A DNA stretch of 64,000 bases from Chitinophagaceae bacterium (GCA_016719165.1 JADKAJ010000008.1:1-64000), one strand, 5' to 3'. Shown: positions 54,383 through 62,598, counted from the first letter of the stretch. The notes: generated by a model not told the origin, from the letters alone. Made by a program: numbers and translations.

Positions 54383-56405
54383 TTACAGGTGCAACCTGAA
54401 TTGGATGTATATATTCCTTCCCGGTCTTGGAATATTTCCCCAGTCCAGGTGCTCATGATATTTTCTGTCAAAAATATTCTCAACTCCTCCCTGTAACTCA
54501 ATAATATTATTAAATATCATTGTATTGTAGCCAAACCGAATATGCAAAAGGGAATAGCCAGTTGTAATATCTTCCCCGGCTTCTGTATTTATACAGTCTT
54601 GTTTACTTGCGGCTTCTGCTTCCAGTTGTACAGAAAAATTCTTTGGCTGATACCGGACTGATGTTGTATTCTTCAAAGGAGCAATAAAGGGTAATGGATT
54701 TCCTTTATTGTCTTTACCGGCTGTATACCGGATAGTGGAAACCACATCAATGGCAGGGGAAGGTTTAAGTATCAAACTGCCTTCCATTCCGGATACAGAT
54801 GCATCCGGGATATTGATAAATTCTTTTACGCCATTGGCGCCGATCGTCATAGTACTGAAAGAAGAATTGATAGTGCCTTTTATATAGTCAAACAAACTGG
54901 AATAGAAATAACTAAGTTGAACCCGGTTGTTTTTCCAGTTGTATATGGCAGACAAATCAGCCTGTAGTGATTTTTCAATGTTCAGTTTTGGATTGCCGAT
55001 ATAATCGTATCCATCATTACTGTTGAACAGGTAAAAGCCATATAGCTCACTGGCTGTTGGCATTCTTTCAGCGTAAGCTATACTGGCCGATACTTTTATC
55101 TTTTGTGAGAGTTTTTTTGAGAAAAGTACTGAAAGGTTTTTCAATAAATCATTTCTTTTAGCAGAAGGATAGCCAAAAATACTAACCTGGTCTTTGGCTT
55201 CCTGGGAGACTAAATTATGGGTTATAAAATCAGTTCTGCCGGTTACCTGTAGTTTCAATGTGCTGTCGATTTGCATTAACCAGGAAGCAGAAATGCCGTA
55301 TTGGTTTTTTCTATTGTCCGGCCAGGTAAGCATATACATTGGAAGTTCGCCCGGCTGGTACATCGTCATCGAAGCTTTTAAAAAAGTAGAAGAACCGTCT
55401 GCCCTGAGGAGTAATCTTTGCTTTTGATTTATTTTAAGTTCAGCTTCTGAATAAGCGCCATAAGTTTTACTCCACCCCGGCATATCCATGTGTATTGGTA
55501 CGTTTGTCCTTTTGGTGTCATCCATGGTATGGTTAATCTTATTAGCATATATTTTGACCTGCCATTTGTATAGTGACTTTGATGGATTTTCCCGGTGCAT
55601 ACTCAATGAGCCAATCCTGGCTGCTGCATATCCCACATCCATAGGCAAGGCTGGGTAACCAATATTCCATCCATCATCGCCCAGCAGGTCTGCTTTAAAA
55701 TAGGTGTATGTGTTGTGCTTATATTTTACGGATAAAGAGTAGTTCGCTTTTTCGAAATGTGAAAAATCAATTACATCACCACCACTACTTCGATAATTTT
55801 TATTGTTGCGGTAAGTACCACTCATCCTGAAAGCCCATTTATCCCGTTGAATAATTTAACCGGGCAGATTCATATACACTTCTGGCAGCCGTTTGATAAC
55901 CACTGCTGATCATCCCTGTTATTTTATTTGCATTCAGATAATCCGGTTCTGCCATCTTCATATTAATAGTACCACCAACTGACGAACCGCTCATAAATCC
56001 GGTAGTAACAGTTTGTACCTGCAGGTTTTCCAGGTTGATGGGTTCAATATAAATAGTAGCAGGGTCCATTTTATCAGTACAGGCTCCGTGAATCCTCATG
56101 CCATCTACTAATACATTGATCTGACCGCCGCTAAATGAACGCAGAGCCGGTTCCATGCCGTATGAACCCCGGCGTAACAGGGAAACCTCCGGTAAGCGAC
56201 TTATGATTTCTTCAATAGTGGAGGCTTTATTTGATCTGAAAAAGTTAACCAGTAGTCGTTGGTGATTTTTTTGATTTGTGCTTATAGTTATCTCCCTCAG
56301 TTCAATGATGCGACTGCTGTCATCACTCATTGTTGATTGGTATAGTTGGGCGTTTATCAACAAAAAGCTGTTGATGAGTAGTAAACTAATAATTAATTTT
56401 TTCAA
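54383..56405 (-). pseudogene. OprC/NosA-like (copper) TonB-dependent receptor, one-base frameshift
   Basis: An outer-membrane receptor in two pieces. The N-part (188 residues) has a signal peptide (LIISLLLINSFLLINAQ) and plug: ISRLPEVSLLRRGSYGMEPALRSFSGGQINVLVDGMRIHGACTDKMDPATIYIEP. The HGACTDKMDP stretch resembles copper receptors of the OprC/NosA type. It stops at 55839. Deleting one base (A at 55841 on the plus strand) gives STGKWAFRMSGTYRNNKNY and joins it to the 480-residue barrel part, making 673 residues, a normal receptor length. The barrel ends HEHLDWGNIPRPGRNIYIQFRLHL. Either a real frameshift or a sequence error. Last gene of the copper operon. Confidence 0.8.
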
Positions 56406-56455
56406 GGTTGTATAATTTAAAGCAGGTGGGAAAACCCACCCGCTGTTATTAACTG

Positions 56456-57286
56456 CTAAAATTCAACATCAAAATATTGTGTGGTATCAGCTACAGCTGC
56501 ACCTGACATAAAATCAAGGTTTAGTCTCCAGAGACCTGTCATAGTGAAATTTACTTTCCCTTTGTAATGACCATTACCAACATGTGTCGGGTTTACATTA
56601 TTAGGTGAACCATGACCCATGGTGGGCATTTCCGGAGTTAATACTACAGACATGCTGCTGTCAGCCGGCCAGCTCATCATAGATGCTTTTTTGTAAATAG
56701 CTATTTCCATGTCGTTGATACCCACTTTTGAACTGGTAGCTGTAGGTTCAATCAGGGAGATAAAGTATTTGGCGCCATTATGTGCAGCAGTGAATGATTT
56801 TTGTCTGGACCTGGTGGGTTCATTTACAGTAATTGGAATAGTTAATGATCCTTCTTTATCAGTAAGGTTATTTTGCACCTGTATTTTAAGTGTCCAGGTT
56901 CCACCCATTGAAGACATAATAAAGGTTACACTGCAAGGAAATAAATGGTTGACAGCTTTTTCAGAATCCGGATTTTCATAAGGAGAGGAATGCATCATTG
57001 TTCCCATATCCATCAAAGGAGTAAGTTGTATGTGAGCATCTTCAATCCTGTTTCCTGATACAGAATCATACAGCGCAATATAGAATTTTGTGTAGCCAGC
57101 GTTTATTGAAGCTTCTTTTGTGTACACTTCTACTTTAGTTGCCGCCCCAGCAGCATACCCTTCAATAATTTTTGTTAATCCCGCGACTGGATCTGGCTCC
57201 TGCACATCATCTTTCGAACAGGCAGAAAGGAATACAGCAACACATAGAACTGCAAGTGATAGTAATATCAGTATAGATTTTTTCAT
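56456..57286 (-). CDS. Lipoprotein with two YtkA/FixH-like domains and MxTMxHxSP motifs
   Basis: 276 residues. Lipobox FLSAC (Cys at about 23). Two similar beta domains, each with a Met/His cluster: MDMGTMMHSSPYENP in the first and MPTMGHGSPNNVNPTHVGNGHY in the second. GTWTLKIQVQN and GLWRLNLDFMS close each domain, the pattern of YtkA/FixH-like domains. Met/His clusters of this kind bind copper in periplasmic proteins; copper binding here is inference. It sits between the small Cys-rich protein and the copper-type receptor on the same strand, 50 bases from the receptor gene. Confidence 0.8.
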   Translation of the reverse strand: MKKSILILLSLAVLCVAVFLSACSKDDVQEPDPVAGLTKIIEGYAAGAATKVEVYTKEASINAGYTKFYIALYDSVSGNRIEDAHIQLTPLMDMGTMMHSSPYENPDSEKAVNHLFPCSVTFIMSSMGGTWTLKIQVQNNLTDKEGSLTIPITVNEPTRSRQKSFTAAHNGAKYFISLIEPTATSSKVGINDMEIAIYKKASMMSWPADSSMSVVLTPEMPTMGHGSPNNVNPTHVGNGHYKGKVNFTMTGLWRLNLDFMSGAAVADTTQYFDVEF

Positions 57287-57383
57287 AAAAACAGTATTTG
57301 TTTGAATAATTGTATGAAATACAGGTACAGCGATGCTTTTTTAACGCATCAATTAAAAACGGGTGGCAATTAGATCGGTATGA

Positions 57384-57758
57384 TCAACTGAGTGAAGGGG
57401 GACGAAATACAGCAATAGTATGATTGAAGCTATAAGTAGCTGTACTGAAGGGATTATAAATAAGATCGATTTCAGGAGCAGAAATCGAATAGTTGATTGT
57501 AGTTATAGTACAAGGACTAGTTTCAAGTAATTGTTTGATCTGTAAGGGAGCTTCTTCGTTCTGGTGTTGTTCTGTTTCTTTTATTTTGTTATTGAGAAAG
57601 CACTTGCCATCACATTTTAGTTCCGGACGGTCTTTGTTAATACAGTATTCTTTGGCTATAGTGGTTCTGTTGGCAAAAAACCAGATGGTAAAACCAGTAG
57701 CATAGAAAAGCTGGAATGAAAAAATAAAAACAAGTATGATCGCAATGACTTTTTTCAC
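57384..57758 (-). CDS. Small exported Cys-rich protein, first gene of the copper operon
   Basis: 124 residues with a GTG start at 57758. One N-terminal hydrophobic segment (VIAIILVFIFSFQLFYATGFTIWFF) could be an anchor or signal peptide. Three cysteines lie in C39-x9-C49-x3-C53 (KEYCINKDRPELKCDGKCFL). The rest is low in structure and ends FRPPSLS. Small proteins with this CINKxxPxLxCxGKC pattern recur near copper-linked receptors in Bacteroidota as I recall. Copper handling is inference. A -7 box ends five bases before the start, so it probably opens the operon with the lipoprotein and receptor. Confidence 0.7.
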   Translation of the reverse strand: MKKVIAIILVFIFSFQLFYATGFTIWFFANRTTIAKEYCINKDRPELKCDGKCFLNNKIKETEQHQNEEAPLQIKQLLETSPCTITTINYSISAPEIDLIYNPFSTATYSFNHTIAVFRPPSLS

Positions 57759-57763
57759 AATTG

Positions 57764-57771
57764 CAAATATA
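57764..57771 (-). promoter_or_regulatory. Putative -7 box (TATATTTG) of the copper operon
   Basis: CAAATATA on the plus strand, exact TAnnTTTG on the minus strand, five bases before the GTG start at 57758. Confidence 0.5.
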
Positions 57772-57829
57772 GCCGGCGATATAAAAAATGGCAGCTGATT
57801 TTAATCAGTAGCGGGTATGATTAAAGACA

Positions 57830-58453
57830 TCAATGTCTTTTATAGTCATTAATATTAATGAGGTGTGTACAAAACTTATATTCAGTTTCGTCATTGCTGC
57901 TTACTGCCACAAGCCGGTGCTTACAGTATTTATTGATCAGGGAGTGATATAAGTCAATACCTGCTGTATCAAGGTTAGTACACGGTTCATCGAGTAAAAC
58001 AATCATCGTATCAGAAAGTATGCACTGGGCAAGTTTTACCCGTTGTTTCATTCCGGAGGAATAATACCGGATCTGCTTATGAACCGCTTTTTCCAGGCCA
58101 ATTATAGAAATAATTTCTTTTGCAGAAAGTCCCGGGAGCCACGGTTTAAATCCCTGGTGAAAATTCATGAACTCAGTCAATGTCATCTCTTCGATCACTT
58201 CGAGGTAAGGAGCGCAGATAGATATATGCTGATATATTTGTTCATTGGCCAATTCATTCCCGGCAATTGCCCATTGGATTTTTCCTTCATTGATCATCAT
58301 ACCACCACTGAGTACTTGCAACAATGTACTTTTTCCCGAACCGTTTGGCCCGGTGATGGCATATGCATTTCCTGTTTCAAATGTATAAGTGAAATGACGG
58401 AATATCCAGTCACGGTTAAACCGCTTTCCGGCATCAGATAGGGAGATCGTCAT
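57830..58453 (-). CDS. ABC transporter ATP-binding protein, orphan
   Basis: 207 residues from MTISLSDAGKRFNRDWIFRH. Walker A is ITGPNGSGKSTLLQVLSGG, signature YYSSGMKQRVKLAQ, Walker B MIVLLDEPCTNLDTAG. The length is short, with only the core ATPase and no C-terminal extension. The H-loop position is occupied by VAVSSNDETE, so no histidine is evident where one is usual. It overlaps the end of lpxA by 20 bases, and no permease gene follows. It may power an exporter encoded elsewhere. Confidence 0.85.
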   Translation of the reverse strand: MTISLSDAGKRFNRDWIFRHFTYTFETGNAYAITGPNGSGKSTLLQVLSGGMMINEGKIQWAIAGNELANEQIYQHISICAPYLEVIEEMTLTEFMNFHQGFKPWLPGLSAKEIISIIGLEKAVHKQIRYYSSGMKQRVKLAQCILSDTMIVLLDEPCTNLDTAGIDLYHSLINKYCKHRLVAVSSNDETEYKFCTHLININDYKRH

Positions 58454-59240
58454 CGTTGCTGCCTTTAGTGAACCGTTTGATGATACCCCTTCCACTTTCA
58501 CGGATAAAGGTTACTATTTCATCCCGTTCATCAGTAGCGGGCATTTCTTCTTCAATATATTCAACTGCCTGGCTGGTGTTCATCCCTTTATTATACAGTA
58601 CACGATAAATGTCAAGGATATGATTAATACGTTCTACACTGAAGCCGCGGCGTTTCAATCCGATTGAGTTGACACCGGCATAACTTAAAGGAGTACGGCC
58701 TGCTTTTATATACGGAGGAACATCTTTTCCAACAAGTGAGCCCCCGCTTATAAATGAATGGGCACCAATGGTTACAAACTGGTGTACAGCACACATGCCG
58801 CCGATAATAGCCCAATCGCCGATGGTAACATGCCCTGCCACCTGTGTATTATTACTGGTAATGCAATTATCACCCACAAAACAATCGTGGGCAAAATGAC
58901 AATAGGCCATGATAAGGCAATTTTTTCCGATAACAGTTTTATCCCTGTCTTTTGTACCGCGGTTCACTGTAACAAACTCACGGATGGTGGTACCATCGCC
59001 TATATAAACGTTGGAATATTCACCCTGGAATTTCAGGTCCTGCGGAATGGCAGCTATAACTGCCCCTGGAAAAATGCGGCAGTTTTTACCGATCCTGGCA
59101 CCTTCCATGATCGTTACATTAGAGCCGATCCAGGTTCCGTCCCCAATTTCAACGTCCTGATGAATAACGGTGAAAGGGTCAATTTTTACATTGGTGGCCA
59201 GCCTTGCATTAGGATGAATATATGTATGCGGATGAATCAT
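58434..59240 (-). CDS. lpxA: UDP-N-acetylglucosamine acyltransferase LpxA
   Basis: 268 residues of left-handed beta-helix hexapeptide repeats: IHPHTYIHPNARLATNVKIDPFTVIHQDVEIGDGTWIGSNVTI at the start. The catalytic His lies in YCHFAHDCFVGDN, and the segments HQFVTIGAHSF and GRTPLSYAGVNSIGLKRRGFS are family typical. The C-terminal helical part ends RGIIKRF. It adds the first acyl chain in lipid A synthesis. The overlap with the ABC ATPase gene suggests one operon. Its promoter box and a GC-rich hairpin lie upstream. Confidence 0.96.
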   Translation of the reverse strand: MIHPHTYIHPNARLATNVKIDPFTVIHQDVEIGDGTWIGSNVTIMEGARIGKNCRIFPGAVIAAIPQDLKFQGEYSNVYIGDGTTIREFVTVNRGTKDRDKTVIGKNCLIMAYCHFAHDCFVGDNCITSNNTQVAGHVTIGDWAIIGGMCAVHQFVTIGAHSFISGGSLVGKDVPPYIKAGRTPLSYAGVNSIGLKRRGFSVERINHILDIYRVLYNKGMNTSQAVEYIEEEMPATDERDEIVTFIRESGRGIIKRFTKGSNDDDLPI

Positions 59241-59254
59241 GCAATTTTAAAAAT

Positions 59255-59271
59255 TCCCGCCCGGGGCGGGA
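59255..59271 (-). repeat. GC-rich inverted repeat in the lpxA leader
   Basis: CCCGCCC at 59256-59262 and GGGCGGG at 59264-59270 form a 7-bp stem with almost no loop. On the minus strand it lies between the promoter box and lpxA, and AATTTTTAAAATT follows. It stands out against the AT-rich surroundings. Confidence 0.6.
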
Positions 59272-59275
59272 CGGG

Positions 59276-59283
59276 CAAAGTTA
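59276..59283 (-). promoter_or_regulatory. Putative -7 box (TAACTTTG) of lpxA
   Basis: CAAAGTTA on the plus strand, exact TAnnTTTG on the minus strand. The transcript would start about at the GC-rich hairpin. Confidence 0.5.
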
Positions 59284-59376
59284 GTTGTTACGGCCAAAAC
59301 CCGAAGTTTTTTTGGACATATATTGTTAAAAATCAGCATCTGATCAGTATCATTCGGCGTTACACCATTAATCTGC

Positions 59377-60345
59377 ATGATAAAGCGTAATTTCGCAGTT
59401 CGTATGCACAATCCTCCGGATATACTGACACTGGCTTATAAACAAATCCTCATGCAGGACCAGATGGTGCTGCTACAGGAAAAAGAGCAGCAGACACCCG
59501 GTTCGGTACAATACACTATTAACAGGTACCGTCGCCATCCGCAATGGAATATTGAAGATACCGGCATGCTCGTATATCATTATGAAAAGAAAGAGCCAAA
59601 AGAAAACTACCTGGAGCTTAAATTTTGTGTGAGTGGTAATGTGTACTGCCGTAAAAAAGATTCAGAATGTGATATGTGCCAGTTCAATGCTTCCAAAACC
59701 TGCATGGAAAGGGTGGAAAGTGTGGATGTGGTAAGTTTCAGGTTTTCACCGGTGCATATGAGCCAATTTGTAAAGCCCAGAAAAGGGAATGCAGCACTTA
59801 CTGATGATATTTTAAGTTTCAGTCATAATTCTTCATTCACCAAGATTCTTCCATTATGTGGCAAAACAAGAATGGTGTTGGAAGGAGTCTTAAATCATAC
59901 CTACAGCGACAGCCTGGAGAATATTTATATCAATGCCCAAACGCAGATGTTGCTACTCTACAGTTTGGATTGTATGCTGGGAGAAAAAGAGATTGATGTC
60001 ATCAGCTGTAAATTCCTGGCTAATGAAGCAGACAGGGAAAAAATTGTAAAAGCAAGGGAAATCCTCATTCAGCATATTGGTGAGCCAATCACCATTAAAG
60101 AACTAAGCCGTAAAGTTGCAATCAATGAATGCTACCTGAAAAAAGGGTTCAAAGAATTATTCGGCACAACTGTATTTGATTTCTACCAAAGCCAGCGGAT
60201 GGAGCATGCCAAATACCTGTTGTACGAAAAAGGATTAAGTGTTACTGAAGTCTCTATGATGCTTGGGTACTCTTCTATTTCCCACTTCTCCACCGCCTTC
60301 AAAAAGCACACCGGTTTAAAACCATGTGAACTTTTATTACGATAA
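59377..60345 (+). CDS. AraC-family transcriptional regulator with N-terminal cysteine cluster
   Basis: Up to 322 residues. The C-terminal AraC DNA-binding part has both helix-turn-helix units (PITIKELSRKVAINECYLKKGFKELFGTTVFDFYQSQRMEHAKYLL and VTEVSMMLGYSSISHFSTAFKKHTGLKP). The N-terminal sensor region carries five cysteines, C84, C91, C98, C101 and C109 (GNVYCRKKDSECDMCQFNASKTC), suggesting metal, Fe-S or redox sensing. The start is uncertain: ATG 59377, or ATG 59404, which lies eight bases after TAATTTCG (one base from the -7 consensus). It faces the haem-protein cluster in the same direction, so it may control it. Confidence 0.9.
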   Translation: MIKRNFAVRMHNPPDILTLAYKQILMQDQMVLLQEKEQQTPGSVQYTINRYRRHPQWNIEDTGMLVYHYEKKEPKENYLELKFCVSGNVYCRKKDSECDMCQFNASKTCMERVESVDVVSFRFSPVHMSQFVKPRKGNAALTDDILSFSHNSSFTKILPLCGKTRMVLEGVLNHTYSDSLENIYINAQTQMLLLYSLDCMLGEKEIDVISCKFLANEADREKIVKAREILIQHIGEPITIKELSRKVAINECYLKKGFKELFGTTVFDFYQSQRMEHAKYLLYEKGLSVTEVSMMLGYSSISHFSTAFKKHTGLKPCELLLR

Positions 60346-60394
60346 TTCATTAGTGAGTTTACTATCATTTAGTCGTATTAGACTGTCGTAATAT

Positions 60395-60410
60395 TTATCT
60401 AAATAGATAA
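60395..60410. promoter_or_regulatory. 16-bp dyad TTATCTAAATAGATAA, possible operator
   Basis: Perfect six-base inverted repeat with a four-base spacer. It lies between the AraC-type gene and the small His/Asp-rich gene, 83 bases before the latter's start. A dimeric regulator site is a reasonable reading; no factor can be named. Confidence 0.35.
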
Positions 60411-60492
60411 GCAGGGCGCAATATTATTTCTATGCCATCCGTTACAGGACACATGGCATCATTTTTGAATATTTAGTTGTCAATTGTCACAG

Positions 60493-60873
60493 ATGCGTAA
60501 AACGCTGGCCATACTCCTGATTAGTGTACACCTTGTTGGTAATACAGAGGTTGGTCAGCTATTTAAATTGCCACAGCTTCTTCAGCATTTCTTTCAGCAT
60601 CATCATCTTGATCCTTCAATCAATTTTATTGAGTTTATGGCAATGCATTATGGTGGAGATGATGGCACTTCAGCAGATGATGATTTCGATCAAGAACTTC
60701 CCTGGCATAATTTGAACCACCATTCCATTGCGGTTGTCTATTTTCCAATGATTAAAGAAATTGCCTCAACTGAGTTCTCCTATGGGGAAACCAAGGTATA
60801 TGCCAGTCATTTACCTCCTGCTATTTCAGCTAAACATGCTTTATTAATTCTGCAGCCGCCCCGGCTCGGATAG
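60493..60873 (+). CDS. Small His/Asp-rich exported protein
   Basis: 126 residues from MRKTLAILLISVHLVGNTEV, a signal-like start. The body has HFFQHHHLDPSINFIEFMAMHYGGDDGTSADDDFDQELPWHNLNHHS, rich in His and Asp, which suggests metal binding. The second half is ordinary and ends ILQPPRLG. Proteins of this outline recur near metal or redox gene clusters of Bacteroidota as I recall, but no function is known. It precedes the haem lipoprotein cluster by 147 bases. An upstream TTG at 60484 is in frame but less likely. Confidence 0.65.
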   Translation: MRKTLAILLISVHLVGNTEVGQLFKLPQLLQHFFQHHHLDPSINFIEFMAMHYGGDDGTSADDDFDQELPWHNLNHHSIAVVYFPMIKEIASTEFSYGETKVYASHLPPAISAKHALLILQPPRLG

Positions 60874-61019
60874 TATTCTTCTCATTTACCTCAATTGTTA
60901 ATGTAATCTGAATTCCAGATTACAGGGTTACATAACCTATGTAACTGTTTACTGATTCTTTTTTAAGTGTATTTGTGTTGTATGGCACTGAGTATGATTT
61001 ATAAATCAAATCAACCTTT

Positions 61020-61736
61020 ATGAAAAACAAAATTGTTTATGTTATATTCTCTTTAATCGCAGGACTTTTTATATTGAATGCCTGCCGGCATGAAATTCTG
61101 AATCCCGGAAATGGCAGCGGTGGTGGTACTGGCGGTGGTGGTAATCTTCCACCCACATCAAACTGCAACCCGGATTCTGTCTATTTTGTTAATGATATCA
61201 TGCCGCTTATCTCTTCTAATTGTACGATGAGCGGATGTCATGATAATATTACTCATGCAGATGGAGTAAACCTTACTACCTATACTAAAATAATGGGTTA
61301 TGTAAGACCCGGAGATGCGGCTAACAGTAAGCTGTATAAGGTAATCATTAAGACGGATGGCGATAGAATGCCACCTCCTCCGATGGCACCAATGACAACA
61401 GCCCAAAAAGCACTTATCCAGAAATGGATCAACCAGGGTGCAAAGAATAATAGTTGTATAGGCAGTTGCGACACAACTGTATTTACCTATAGCGGTGCAG
61501 TAAAACCTATAATGGATAATAAATGTGCTGGTTGTCACAACCCGTCAAATCTTGGAGGAAATATTGATGTGTCAACTTTTGCCGCAGTCAGGGTAGTTGC
61601 TTTAAATGGTAAGCTATATGGTTCTATCGCTCACCAGACCGGGTATTCCCCGATGCCTAAAAATGCTGCTAAACTATCAGATTGTGAAATCCGCCAGGTA
61701 CAGAAATGGATTATTGCTGGTTCGCAAAACAATTAA
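61020..61736 (+). CDS. Di-haem cytochrome c-like lipoprotein, one motif CX4CH
   Basis: 238 residues. Lipobox-like signal (IAGLFILNACRHE, Cys about 22), then a Gly-rich linker (GNGSGGGTGGGG). Two similar haem domains follow. The first has C68-x4-C73-H74 (SNCTMSGCHD), the second the usual C169-x2-C172-H173 (CAGCH). Candidate axial Met lie in RMPPPPMAPM and YSPMPKNAAKLSDC. The planctomycete cytochrome-type fold is implied (SVYFVNDIMPLISSNC...AQKALIQKWINQGA). It is probably an envelope electron carrier. The next gene repeats its second half, so a duplication has occurred. Confidence 0.88.
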   Translation: MKNKIVYVIFSLIAGLFILNACRHEILNPGNGSGGGTGGGGNLPPTSNCNPDSVYFVNDIMPLISSNCTMSGCHDNITHADGVNLTTYTKIMGYVRPGDAANSKLYKVIIKTDGDRMPPPPMAPMTTAQKALIQKWINQGAKNNSCIGSCDTTVFTYSGAVKPIMDNKCAGCHNPSNLGGNIDVSTFAAVRVVALNGKLYGSIAHQTGYSPMPKNAAKLSDCEIRQVQKWIIAGSQNN

Positions 61737-61746
61737 ATCAAAAAGA

Positions 61747-62133
61747 ATGAATATAAAATTTTCAATACTGGGTATACTGATTGTATCAGTACTTTTTGTG
61801 AGCTCATGTTACTATGATAAAGAGGATTTACTGTATGGTGGGGCTAATAGTGCCCCTTGTACTGATACAACAGGAGTTATATCTTATACACAAAAAATAG
61901 TGCCAATGCTGCAACAATATTGCTACAGTTGCCATACAGGAAGCTTTCCATCCGGCAATCAGGTGATGGGCACTTATGCTACTGATAAAGCTATGGCGCA
62001 AAACGGGAAGTTATATGGAACTATAAACCATGCTGCCGGGTATTCACCTATGCCCAAAGGCATGGCCAAAATGAGTAATTGCCAGATCGCTACCATTAAA
62101 AAATGGGTAGACTCCGGTATGCTGAATAACTAA
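61747..62133 (+). CDS. Mono-haem cytochrome c-like lipoprotein
   Basis: 128 residues from MNIKFSILGILIVSVLFVSSC, with a lipidated cysteine at about 21. One haem motif, C59-x2-C62-H63 (CYSCHTG). The end NGKLYGTINHAAGYSPMPKGMAKMSNCQIATIKKWVDSG is closely similar to the end of the preceding protein, so the two are paralogues. It starts ten bases after the previous stop, in one operon. Probably takes part in extracytoplasmic electron transfer together with it. The longer in-frame form starting at 61606 lies inside the previous gene and is rejected. Confidence 0.88.
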   Translation: MNIKFSILGILIVSVLFVSSCYYDKEDLLYGGANSAPCTDTTGVISYTQKIVPMLQQYCYSCHTGSFPSGNQVMGTYATDKAMAQNGKLYGTINHAAGYSPMPKGMAKMSNCQIATIKKWVDSGMLNN

Positions 62134-62148
62134 AAAAAGCCACTATTT

Positions 62149-62598
62149 ATGAAACGAAAAAAAATCATTCTTTATGTGTTGCTGTCAGTACTGGTGATCG
62201 GTGGTGCAGTTGGTATTTATATTTATAAAGAGTATAACCGGGCACATAAGGATACGGCTGGCCTAAAACCTGATTTCACAGTTGCCGCTAATGACCTGTT
62301 GAAAGAATTTGAAAGTAACGAACAGGCTTCAAACAAAAAATACTGGGATATGGTGCTGAGCGTAGAAGGTATGGTAAAAGATGTTACAAGAGATGACAGG
62401 GGTTTTTACTCTGTCATCCTTGGAGACACAACCTCTTTGTCTTCTGTCCGCTGCAGTATTGATAGTATTCATGGCAGTGAAGCTGCTTCCGTTAAAAGGG
62501 GACATATAGTCTCCGTTAAAGGGATATGTTCAGGCTACAATGCAGATGATATGCTTGGTTCTGATATCATTCTTGTGCGCAGCGTTATCGGACAATAA
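62149..62598 (+). CDS. OB-fold (tRNA_anti-like) membrane-anchored protein
   Basis: 149 residues. One N-terminal membrane segment (IILYVLLSVLVIGGAVGIYIYKEY), then an OB-fold domain of the tRNA_anti-like kind (PDFTVAANDLLKEFESNEQASNKKYWDMVLSVEGMVKDV ... YSVILGDTTSLSSVRCSI ... VKRGHIVSVKGICSGY). Anchored in the membrane with the domain outside the cytoplasm. Starts 15 bases after the cytochrome gene. The role in the cluster is unknown. Confidence 0.85.
   Translation: MKRKKIILYVLLSVLVIGGAVGIYIYKEYNRAHKDTAGLKPDFTVAANDLLKEFESNEQASNKKYWDMVLSVEGMVKDVTRDDRGFYSVILGDTTSLSSVRCSIDSIHGSEAASVKRGHIVSVKGICSGYNADDMLGSDIILVRSVIGQ

Noticed and set aside
61606..61746. N-terminal extension of the mono-haem lipoprotein
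   Set aside because: It lies inside the preceding gene in another frame, and the lipoprotein signal begins only at 61747.
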